NCBI RefSeq assembly: GCF_006016075.1
Contig: NZ_CP040093.1
Coordinates: forward strand, 1,604,501 to 1,668,500
DNA length: 64,000 nucleotides
Source of the DNA: Caloramator sp. E03
GTDB lineage: Bacteria > Bacillota > Clostridia > Clostridiales > Caloramatoraceae
Direction of reading: 5' to 3'
The notes under the pieces were generated by a model. It was given only the letters and a program-made list of their open reading frames with translations, was not told the origin of the DNA and did not search any database. Numbering within the stretch: the stretch's first letter is position 1; every line of letters begins with the position of its first letter. Position numbers and translations under genes: made by a program. Shown here piece by piece: positions 57,150-64,000 of the stretch.

Positions 57150-58058
57150 ATGCCAAGAATGGCAAGGCAAAAAAGCTATGATTCTATTTATCATGTTATG
57201 GTAAAAAGCATATCCGAAGTTCTCCTCTACAAAGACGATAAGGATAAAATAAAATACCTTGACTACATGAAAAAAGCCCAAGAACAGTTCGAATTTAGAG
57301 TTTATTCCTACTGCCTTATGGATAATCATGCTCATTTTATTATAGATGCAAACGGTGCAGATATCTCAAAAATAATGCACTTTATAAACTATAAATATGC
57401 CATGTATTTTAATAAAAGGTATGAAAGAAGTGGCCATCTCTTTCAAGACAGGTTCAAAAGCTTAATCGTAAAGGATGATAGATACCTCTTTGCCTTAACA
57501 GCTTATGTTCACTTTAACGCAACAGACCTAAAAGGCTACGATAAAAATCCACAGGATTACCGCTTTTCATCTTTAGGCATATTCTTAGGGCAAAAGACAG
57601 ATGAATTTGAACTTATAGATGACAAATTTATATTATCCATGTTTAGCCTAAAGGAAGCTACAGCAAGGGCTATGTACAAAGACTTTGTATTTAAAGTAAA
57701 AAGTATTGTTGATGCGCAAAGGGAAGAGTTTAAGAAAGAAGGAACAGAGTATAGGAGCATGAGAACAATCCTTGTAAGGGATCTATCCCCTGATAAAATA
57801 ATAGAATTAATATCACAAAAATTCAACGTAGATAAGCTAATGCTAAGGATAAAGCGGGCAAAGGAGGCAAAGGAAGCAAAGGCAATACTATGCTTTGTGT
57901 TAAGAAAGTTTTGTGATTTAAGATGTGCCGATATATGCAGGATACTTGGGAATATGGGGCAATCTAACGTTTCAAAGCTATGTTCCCTTGGGAGGGAGCT
58001 TGTAAAGGAAGAGAAATATAAAGATATAGTAAATGATATATTAGTGTCGCTGGTGTAG
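57150..58058 (+). CDS. REP-associated tyrosine transposase (Y1/IS200-like)
   Basis: 302 residues. The N-terminal Y1 transposase (HUH) domain has YSYCLMDNHAHFII (HxH motif near residues 60-70) and FQDRFKSLIVKDDRYLFALTAYVHFN with a catalytic Tyr candidate. The C-terminal helix-turn-helix (CRILGNMGQSNVSKLCSLGREL) resembles the DnaA-type domain found in clostridial RAYTs. Single-strand DNA transposases of this group process REP-like palindromes. Codon use is richer in GC than its surroundings, suggesting transfer. Confidence 0.88.
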   Translation: MPRMARQKSYDSIYHVMVKSISEVLLYKDDKDKIKYLDYMKKAQEQFEFRVYSYCLMDNHAHFIIDANGADISKIMHFINYKYAMYFNKRYERSGHLFQDRFKSLIVKDDRYLFALTAYVHFNATDLKGYDKNPQDYRFSSLGIFLGQKTDEFELIDDKFILSMFSLKEATARAMYKDFVFKVKSIVDAQREEFKKEGTEYRSMRTILVRDLSPDKIIELISQKFNVDKLMLRIKRAKEAKEAKAILCFVLRKFCDLRCADICRILGNMGQSNVSKLCSLGRELVKEEKYKDIVNDILVSLV

Positions 58059-58312
58059 AATAATATTATTTTTATTAGAAGTCAATTGAATGAAAAGAAA
58101 AATAAATGGTATTGAAGTAAGAATATGTTATATAAGTGGACAAGCTATGATAAAAAGTCTTTAAAAATATGTAATTGAAATTAATTAGATCTAAATAAAT
58201 ATAAAGAATAAAAATAATAAGTAAACGTCCTATAACCACTGTAGCCAAAATCACATAACATTTAAGCTTAAAATAAATATAAGATAATACTAATAATAAG
58301 TAACTGTCCCAA

Positions 58313-58877
58313 ATGACCGAATGACCACAATCTTGCCACATTTTTGAGGAGAATTGGCCATTTTTTTTATTATAAAATAAAAATGTAGAATTTAGAAAAG
58401 AAAAATTAATGATTAGAGAATAGATGCTTTATAAATAATGATATAAGACTATAAAAAGCTAATTTAATAGAAATAACTTTTTAAATGATTATTAAAATTA
58501 ATTAAAATAGATCCCCCTTATAATTTTATATAGATTTTTTAATAATTATTGCTAAACATAATATTACTTTTTTCAAAACGTACCCTTTACATTGAGATAA
58601 AAAATTATTTAGTTATTTTTCCGGGCTTGTATATGGCCGATTAATTAAACTTGCCACCTATCCTCAATGCTAAGGGTATGTTTTTACAATATTATTTTGG
58701 GTTATTATAATCAATTGATTATGAAAATAATTAATATTTATTTTTTTAAGCCTATTTGCTTTTTTTATATTTTTTATTATGTTACTATTTTACATAAAGA
58801 TGTTTATAATTTTATTTTGAATTTATAAGTTTAAGAGAGTAAATAGCATTAACAAGATAAAAGAAAGGAGAATACAA
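58313..58877. other. AT-rich intergenic stretch
   Basis: Very AT-rich with no gene or clear RNA. A short GC-richer patch at 58621-58680 (CCGGGCTTG...CCACC) has no recognisable structure. The lipoprotein gene's ribosome site AAAGGAG is at the right end. Confidence 0.5.
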
Positions 58878-60644
58878 ATGAAAAAGTTCAAACAATTATT
58901 TTTATTTGTTATCATTGCTATTTTGCTAGTTCTTATAGGTTGTGACAATTCTTCAAAGGCTCAACTATATTTTATAAATACAACTTTAGTTGGGCAGGTT
59001 ACTGCTGTTAAAGATAATCAAATTACTTTAAAGATAATTTCAAATGGCGGAATGGGTATGGGTAATATGAATATGAAGATGGCGAACATCCCACCAAGTA
59101 TGCCTAATAATGAAACAGCCAATAGCAGTAGCCAATCTTCGAATATGGCAAGTGATAATAATATGGCTTCTAATTCTCAGCCGCAAGATATGCCCAATAA
59201 TATTTCAGATAATAATGTAGAAAATCAAGAAAATAATAAATCTAAATCTCAATCTCAAACTGAAACAAGTAGTAATGAAGTAACTCTTGTTATAAATAAT
59301 CAAGATTTAATTTCAGTTGAGTCAAACGGACAGAGTATAAAAGGTAACATATCAAGTATAACAAAAAACAGTATTTTAGAGATTAAATTTGATGAAAATA
59401 ATACAATTGTTTCTATTACAGTAAAATCTAATAATAATAATTTTGCATCAGGTATGCCTGGTGGTGGTTCATCTACAGAAAGTAGTGGTACTGGTGCAAA
59501 TACTTTTAACAAAGATACAACCCTTAGCGATAAGAGTTATACTTCAAGCAATAAGGATGAAAATGTAATTCGAGTTGAAAATAGTGCAAAAGTTAACTTG
59601 AATAATGTTAGTATAACTAAAACAGGTGATTCTTCAAGTAGTGAAAATAGTGATTTTTATGGATTGAATGCAGGTATTCTTGCACGTGATAAATCTACTC
59701 TAACTATTAAAGGTAGTACAGTTTCTACTAATGCATCAGGAAGTAATGGCGTTTTTGCTTATGGCTCTGGTACGAGTGTAAATATTACTGATACTAAAAT
59801 TAGAACTCAAAAAGGAAATTCTGGTGGAATTGAAGTTGCAGGAGGAGCTACTCTTCAAGCTTCAAACTTAGACATTGAAACCCAAGGTGCTTCAAGTGCG
59901 GCAATTCGTAGTGACCGTGGAGGAGGTACACTAACTGTTAAAGGTGGTAGCTATGTAACAAATGGTACAGGATCCCCAGCTATATATTGTACGGCTAATA
60001 TTTCTGTTGACAGTGCAACTCTTACTGCTAATGGTTCTGAAGCAGTTGTAATAGAGGGTAAAAATTCTGTTAAATTAAATAATTGTATTGTTACAGGTAA
60101 TATGAAGGGGACTTATGGGGAAAATAGCAGCGAAAATATACAGAATGTAATGATTTATCAAAGTATGTCTGGTGATGCAAGCATAGGTAAAGGATCTTTT
60201 ACAATGACAAATGGCTCACTAATTGCAAAAAATGGAGATATGTTTTATGTTACAAACACATCAGCTGAAATAAATCTTACAAATGTTTCTTTAACTTATG
60301 CTAATGGCAACCTGCTTACAGTATCAGGGAATGATGGTTCACGTGGATGGGGAAAATCTGGAAGCAACGGTGGAACATGTGAGTTTATAGTAAACAATCA
60401 ATTGTTAGAAGGATATATTAAAGTTGATAAAATTTCATCTTTAAATTTCTCAATGAAGAACGGAAGCAAATTTAAAGGTACTATAAACTCAAAGGGACAG
60501 GAAGGCTCTGCTTCAGTTACTTTAGATAATACAAGTACCTGGACATTAACTGGGAATGCATATATAACAGAATTTAATGGCAGTATAAATAATATTATAA
60601 CGAATGGCTATCATGTTTATGTTAATGGCAAGATTTTAAAATAA
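58878..60644 (+). CDS. Surface lipoprotein with beta-helix repeats
   Basis: 588 residues. Lipoprotein signal peptide with lipobox LVLIGC (Cys about residue 22). Residues 55-130 are low-complexity, rich in Met, Asn, Ser and Gln. From about residue 215 many short repeats such as STLTIKGSTVSTNASG, TDTKIRTQKGN and SATLTANGS alternate strands and turns, the pattern of a right-handed beta-helix or autotransporter-type passenger. It should be anchored outside the membrane. Function is unknown; adhesion or polysaccharide binding are guesses. Very few charged residues and few Cys. Confidence 0.75.
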   Translation: MKKFKQLFLFVIIAILLVLIGCDNSSKAQLYFINTTLVGQVTAVKDNQITLKIISNGGMGMGNMNMKMANIPPSMPNNETANSSSQSSNMASDNNMASNSQPQDMPNNISDNNVENQENNKSKSQSQTETSSNEVTLVINNQDLISVESNGQSIKGNISSITKNSILEIKFDENNTIVSITVKSNNNNFASGMPGGGSSTESSGTGANTFNKDTTLSDKSYTSSNKDENVIRVENSAKVNLNNVSITKTGDSSSSENSDFYGLNAGILARDKSTLTIKGSTVSTNASGSNGVFAYGSGTSVNITDTKIRTQKGNSGGIEVAGGATLQASNLDIETQGASSAAIRSDRGGGTLTVKGGSYVTNGTGSPAIYCTANISVDSATLTANGSEAVVIEGKNSVKLNNCIVTGNMKGTYGENSSENIQNVMIYQSMSGDASIGKGSFTMTNGSLIAKNGDMFYVTNTSAEINLTNVSLTYANGNLLTVSGNDGSRGWGKSGSNGGTCEFIVNNQLLEGYIKVDKISSLNFSMKNGSKFKGTINSKGQEGSASVTLDNTSTWTLTGNAYITEFNGSINNIITNGYHVYVNGKILK

Positions 60645-60665
60645 ATTTAAAATGAATAAAAAGTC

Positions 60666-60694
60666 TTGCATACTATAAATATTTATGTTAATAT
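60666..60694 (+). promoter_or_regulatory. Promoter of uraA
   Basis: TTGCAT, 17 bases, TAATAT, 28 bases before the first PyrR loop. Confidence 0.6.
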
Positions 60695-60721
60695 TTAATA
60701 GATAAGTGAGTTCTTTAAATC

Positions 60722-60803
60722 AGTCCTGTGAGGCTGGTAAGATGCATGGATAATATATCATGATGTGCTTATAACTTCTTACCAGTTGGTAAGAAGTTTT
60801 TTT
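60722..60803 (+). promoter_or_regulatory. PyrR-type attenuator in the uraA leader
   Basis: AGTCCTGTGAGGCT at 60722-60735 fits the PyrR binding-loop consensus ARUCCNGNGAGGYU. It is followed by a terminator, ACTTCTTACC-AGTT-GGTAAGAAGT (60774-60797), and seven T. PyrR with UMP would favour the terminator. Confidence 0.85.
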
Positions 60804-60823
60804 ATGTAAAAAACTTTTAAATC

Positions 60824-60837
60824 AGTCCTGTGAGGCT
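60824..60837 (+). promoter_or_regulatory. Second PyrR binding loop next to the uraA ribosome site
   Basis: An identical AGTCCTGTGAGGCT, 9 bases before AGGAGGAG of uraA, downstream of the terminator. Suggests PyrR control of translation in addition to attenuation. Confidence 0.75.
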
Positions 60838-60860
60838 GAGAAAGAAGGAGGAGTTAAAAA

Positions 60861-62099
60861 ATGACAGAAAAAGCGATAACAAATGAAATTATGGTTCAAG
60901 AAATTTCAACTTTTGATAAGTTAAAAAAAGTAATACTTGCCATTCAGCATCTTATTGCAATGTTTGGAGCAACAGTTTTAGTTCCTATTTTAACAGGTCT
61001 TGACCCATCAGTTGCAATATTCTCAGCAGGACTTGGAACGTATATTTTTCACCTCTGTACTAAAAAGAGGGTTCCTGTTTTCCTTGGTTCATCCTTTGCT
61101 TTTATTCCTGGTATTATAGCAGTAAAACAGGCTTATGGAGATTTAAGATATGCACAGGGCGGGATAGTAGTAGCTGGTTTAATATATGTTATTGTATCCT
61201 TTGCGGTTGAAAAAATAGGTGTTGAAAGGATAAGAAAGGTACTTCCAGCACAGGTTGTTGGGCCTATGATTATGGTAATAGGTTTAAATTTAGTTCCAGT
61301 TGCTTATGGAAGTGCAAAAACAAACTTCATAGTATCAATAGTAACCCTATTAACTGCTGTATGTGTTACTTTCTTTGGAAAGGGGCTTTTAAAGCAGCTA
61401 TCAATAATAATAGGGGTTACTACCGGGTATATATTATCAGCAGTAATGGGGATAGTTGATACAACAGCTGTTAAAACAGCAGCCCTTATTGCAGTGCCAA
61501 ACTTTACTTTGCCAAAGTTTGATATAGCAGCAATAGCAGTAATAGCACCTGTGGTTCTTGCGGTATTCATGGAACACATAGGTGATATAACTACTAACGG
61601 TCAAGTAGTAGGACAGGATTTTATAAAGGATCCAGGCCTTAATAGAACTCTTTTAGGTGATGGACTTGCAACTATGGTTGCGGGTTTAATAGGAGGGCCG
61701 GCAAACACAACTTACGGAGAAAATACAGGAGTTTTAGCGATAACTAAAAATTACGATCCATCAATACTTAGAATGACTGCAGTTTTTGCAATGATACTCG
61801 GGTTCGTAGGAAAGGTTGGGGGATTTCTAAAGACTATACCAGTCCCTGTAATGGGTGGAATAAGCTTTATGCTTTACTCAATGATAGCTCTTATTGGAGT
61901 TCAAACTATAAAAAATAGTAAGGTTGAGTTTAATATAAAGAATATAATAATAATGGCAACGGTATTAATCCTTGGGCTCCTACCAACTTATGCAAAGATA
62001 AATATAGGAATACCTGTAACAAAAACAGTAAGCATAAGCGGTCTTAGTTTTGCAGCAATAGTTGGAGTTATAGTAAACATGATTTTAAACAGAGAATAA
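60861..62099 (+). CDS. uraA: Uracil permease
   Basis: 412 residues, about fourteen membrane spans, NCS2 family. Characteristic segments are QHLIAMFGATVLVP (about residues 30-43), the substrate motif FMEHIGDITTNGQVVGQDF and GGPANTTYGENTG. It imports uracil by H+ symport. The leader carries two PyrR loops and a terminator, so expression falls when UMP is plentiful. It stands alone with its own terminator. Confidence 0.95.
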   Translation: MTEKAITNEIMVQEISTFDKLKKVILAIQHLIAMFGATVLVPILTGLDPSVAIFSAGLGTYIFHLCTKKRVPVFLGSSFAFIPGIIAVKQAYGDLRYAQGGIVVAGLIYVIVSFAVEKIGVERIRKVLPAQVVGPMIMVIGLNLVPVAYGSAKTNFIVSIVTLLTAVCVTFFGKGLLKQLSIIIGVTTGYILSAVMGIVDTTAVKTAALIAVPNFTLPKFDIAAIAVIAPVVLAVFMEHIGDITTNGQVVGQDFIKDPGLNRTLLGDGLATMVAGLIGGPANTTYGENTGVLAITKNYDPSILRMTAVFAMILGFVGKVGGFLKTIPVPVMGGISFMLYSMIALIGVQTIKNSKVEFNIKNIIIMATVLILGLLPTYAKINIGIPVTKTVSISGLSFAAIVGVIVNMILNRE

Positions 62100-62104
62100 A
62101 CAAC

Positions 62105-62143
62105 AGCAAGCAGCTATTAAGGTAGCTGCTTGCTTATATTTTA
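62105..62143 (+). terminator. Terminator after uraA
   Basis: AGCAAGCAGCTA / TAGCTGCTTGCT, loop TTAAGG, followed by TATATTTT. Confidence 0.8.
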
Positions 62144-62266
62144 TATAGGACTTTTTTAATACTAAAACTTCTATTATGTGTTAAAGATCCTATTTATGAA
62201 TTTCTTTAAAGTGAAATCTAAAATAGAGGTATATGATATGAAATCATTTGATTAATAAATAGATAA

Positions 62267-62282
62267 AATAAGTAACTGTCCC
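62267..62282 (+). repeat. Solo copy of the RAYT-unit end
   Basis: AATAAGTAACTGTCCC, identical to the right end of the transposase unit at 58295-58310, with no transposase nearby. Confidence 0.65.
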
Positions 62283-62363
62283 TCATTTTAGCAATATATT
62301 TGAATATTTTTGTTTTAAATATTATAATTATTTTAAAAACTTGAGGATTTACGGAGGTAAAAA

Positions 62364-62927
62364 ATGGATAGAGAAAGAGCAGTTGAACTTTTAGGGAAAT
62401 ATTTAACTTCACCACATTTAATAAAACACTCTTATGCTGTTGAAAGTGTTATGAGAGCCCTTGCAAAAAAGCTTGATCCTGAGAGAGTAGATTTTTGGGG
62501 TATAGTGGGCCTTTTACATGACTTAGATTGTGATGTTGTTGATTGGAAAAATGATCCTTCGCTCCATGGTCCTAAAACAATTGAAATATTAAAAGATGTT
62601 TCCTTTGGAAATGACGAGATGTATCATGCGATTTTAGCACACAATGAAGCTACTAACACACCAATAACTAATTCTTTAGACAGAGCCCTTTATGCTTCTG
62701 ACCCGATAACAGGATTTATAACAGCCATTGCTCTTGTTTATCCTGATAAGAAGGTAAAAAGTGTAAAGGTAAAATCAATAGTAAAAAGGATGGATGAGGT
62801 AAGGTTTGCAGCGGGGGCAAATAGAGAAGCTATGAGGTCAATTGAAAATCTTGGGATAAGCTTTCAGGACTTTGCACAGATTTCATTAGATGCAATGTGT
62901 GAAATATCAGATGTGTTAGGGTTATAA
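62364..62927 (+). CDS. HD-domain hydrolase
   Basis: 187 residues. HD-superfamily metal-binding residues: His in LIKHSYAV (about residue 23), HD in GLLHDLDCD (about residues 51-52) and the later HNEATN. Such small HD proteins are predicted phosphohydrolases; substrate unknown. The start follows ACGGAGG. Closed by a large palindromic terminator. Confidence 0.85.
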   Translation: MDRERAVELLGKYLTSPHLIKHSYAVESVMRALAKKLDPERVDFWGIVGLLHDLDCDVVDWKNDPSLHGPKTIEILKDVSFGNDEMYHAILAHNEATNTPITNSLDRALYASDPITGFITAIALVYPDKKVKSVKVKSIVKRMDEVRFAAGANREAMRSIENLGISFQDFAQISLDAMCEISDVLGL

Positions 62928-62990
62928 AAAGTAACGGTTTTAAAAATATTAAGCAAAAGATAATTAAAATGGAACTTTTAGTGAATATGG

Positions 62991-63033
62991 ATAATCAAAA
63001 AAAGTGCAGGTTTTCTGCACTTTTTTTGATTAT
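62991..63033. terminator. Bidirectional terminator after the HD gene
   Basis: A perfect 19-bp stem: ATAATCAAAAAAAGTGCAG, loop GTTTT, and its complement, containing the A and T tracts. Confidence 0.85.
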
Positions 63034-63147
63034 TAATATATATTAATCACTTTGTGTTTTGAATTAATTTATTTTGCATTTTGAAAAATTATTCGCTAAA
63101 ATTAAATTTAATAAATCATCTAATACCTGCGGTTTGGAGGTATAAAA

Positions 63148-64000
63148 GTGAAAAGATGGTATAAGATAAATTGTATCTTAATTATAATGATTATAATTTT
63201 TATGCTTGTTATTGAGTATAAAGTTGATATGAAAAATATAAATAAAAAGCCTTTGTCAAATGTTAACAAGCCTAAAAAGCTTATTATAGGTCGTGCAAAT
63301 GATGCTTTAAGCCTTGACCCTGCTAACATAACTGATATTGACTCTTTAAGAGTTACAGTTAATATATTTGAAACCCTTGTGAAATATGAAAAAGATGGAA
63401 AAGATATAGTACCTGCTCTTGCAACAAGCTGGAAATCAAGTGAAGATGGACTTTCATGGACTTTTAGGCTAAGGCAGGGAGTAAAATTTCATGATGGTAC
63501 GGTTTTTGATGCCAATGCAGTTGTTTTTAATTTTAAAAGATGGATGGATGATAAAAACCCATATCACAATGGTAAATTTGAATACTGGAATTATGTATTT
63601 AATGGATCTCCTGGTCTTATAAAAGATGTTAATGCTTTAAATAAATATAGTGTTGAAATAAAATTAAATAAACCTTATGCTCCTTTTTTAAGCTGCCTTG
63701 CTATGCCAGTTTTTGCAATTTCAAGCCCTGAGGCAATAAAAAAATATGGGGATGATGTGTACAAACATCCTGTTGGTACAGGCCCCTTTATATTTAAAAG
63801 ATGGGATATAAATAAAAGCATAATACTTACAAAAAATGAGCAATACTGGGGGCAATCTTCAAAGGTTGATGAAGTTGAATTTAAAGTTATACCATCAGAT
63901 AAAGAAAGAATTGATGAATTAAAAGAAGGTAAAATACATATCGCTGATGACATAAACCCCGATGAAGCTGTATTAATTGAAGATAATTCAAATTTTAGGC
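63148..64000 (+). CDS. ABC transporter solute-binding protein, family 5 (3' partial)
   Basis: The gene starts at GTG 63148, 7 bases after TTTGGAGG, and runs past the right edge (284 codons visible). N-terminal hydrophobic segment (INCILIIMIIIFMLVI) as signal or anchor without a clear lipobox Cys. Then family 5 motifs: LDPANITDIDSLRVTVNIFETLVKY by position 50-75, LRQGVKFHDGTVFDANAVVFNFKRW and PVGTGPFIFKRWD. It would bind oligopeptides, nickel or similar ligands for an ABC importer; partner genes are outside the window. Confidence 0.9.
   Translation, partial: MKRWYKINCILIIMIIIFMLVIEYKVDMKNINKKPLSNVNKPKKLIIGRANDALSLDPANITDIDSLRVTVNIFETLVKYEKDGKDIVPALATSWKSSEDGLSWTFRLRQGVKFHDGTVFDANAVVFNFKRWMDDKNPYHNGKFEYWNYVFNGSPGLIKDVNALNKYSVEIKLNKPYAPFLSCLAMPVFAISSPEAIKKYGDDVYKHPVGTGPFIFKRWDINKSIILTKNEQYWGQSSKVDEVEFKVIPSDKERIDELKEGKIHIADDINPDEAVLIEDNSNFR

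Larger units (their letters stand above)
56926..58312 (+). mobile_element. RAYT unit bounded by 18-bp inverted repeats
   Basis: TTGGGACAGTTACTTATT at 56926-56943 and its exact complement at 58295-58312 enclose a single Y1 transposase gene and non-coding flanks. A solo copy of the same end (AATAAGTAACTGTCCC) is found at 62267-62282, and a variant (GGGACGGTTACTCATTT) at 57041-57057. Confidence 0.65.

Overview
The window is AT-rich, low-GC Firmicute chromosome, most likely from an anaerobic clostridium (Clostridiaceae, possibly Caloramator-like; the genus is a guess). The evidence is strong AGGAGG ribosome sites, GTG/TTG starts, a DnaD/DnaI primosome pair, the walJ-htrA-rlmH order, a GlpP-type glycerol operon with a Clostridia-style flavoprotein/DUF1667 cluster, PyrR attenuation of uracil permease, and a tRNA Glu-Val-Asp-Thr cluster.

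Layout. 0-4.6 kb: end of an ABC ATPase gene, an XdhC-type molybdoenzyme maturation gene, an FGGY kinase, then a DMT exporter and pgsA on the other strand. 4.8-13.9 kb: core genes (FAD oxidoreductase, purA, four tRNAs, dnaI/dnaD, an M23 peptidase, a subtilase, an FmdB zinc ribbon, a LysR regulator). 13.9-18.1 kb: two almost identical IS1634-family elements, each bounded by its own 80-84 bp target duplication, the duplications overlapping. 18.2-22.1 kb: murA, walJ-like, htrA, rlmH. 22.1-31.05 kb: an accessory island starting exactly at the 3' end of rlmH and ending at a second copy of the rlmH-end sequence, as in staphylococcal SCC elements. It carries a type III restriction-modification pair, a decayed primase-like gene, a DUF3800-like gene followed by a cluster of structured-RNA candidates, and small ORFs. 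31.3-45.1 kb: a complete glucuronide/glucuronate island (IclR and LacI regulators, kdgA, kdgK, uxaC-like, uidA, HAD hydrolase, GH3, GPH symporter, a GH31 fragment, uxuA, SDR-type uxuB). 45.3-46.9 kb: an IS1182-family element inserted in the terminator hairpin of what appears to be the original glpF leader. 47.3-53.4 kb: glpF, glpK, a glpA-like gene, a second flavoprotein, DUF1667 and glpP. 53.5-64 kb: MarR-MFS pair, sstT, a RAYT transposase with 18-bp inverted repeats, a beta-helix lipoprotein, uraA with tandem PyrR sites, an HD protein, and the start of a family 5 solute-binding protein gene.

How it works together. Glucuronides would enter by the GPH symporter and be cut by UidA (and the GH3 enzyme). 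Glucuronate then goes via UxaC, UxuB, UxuA, KdgK and KdgA to pyruvate and glyceraldehyde-3-phosphate. A perfect KdgR-type box before kdgA and a 17-bp operator repeated in opposite orientation around the lacI gene suggest two control circuits. Glycerol would enter by GlpF, be phosphorylated by GlpK and oxidised by the GlpA-like flavoprotein complex, with GlpP controlling leader terminators; two leaders with the same design are visible and one is interrupted by the IS. The most interesting regions are the SCC-like island at rlmH, the DUF3800-like gene with two covarying GNRA-capped hairpins, and the IS-split glycerol leader.
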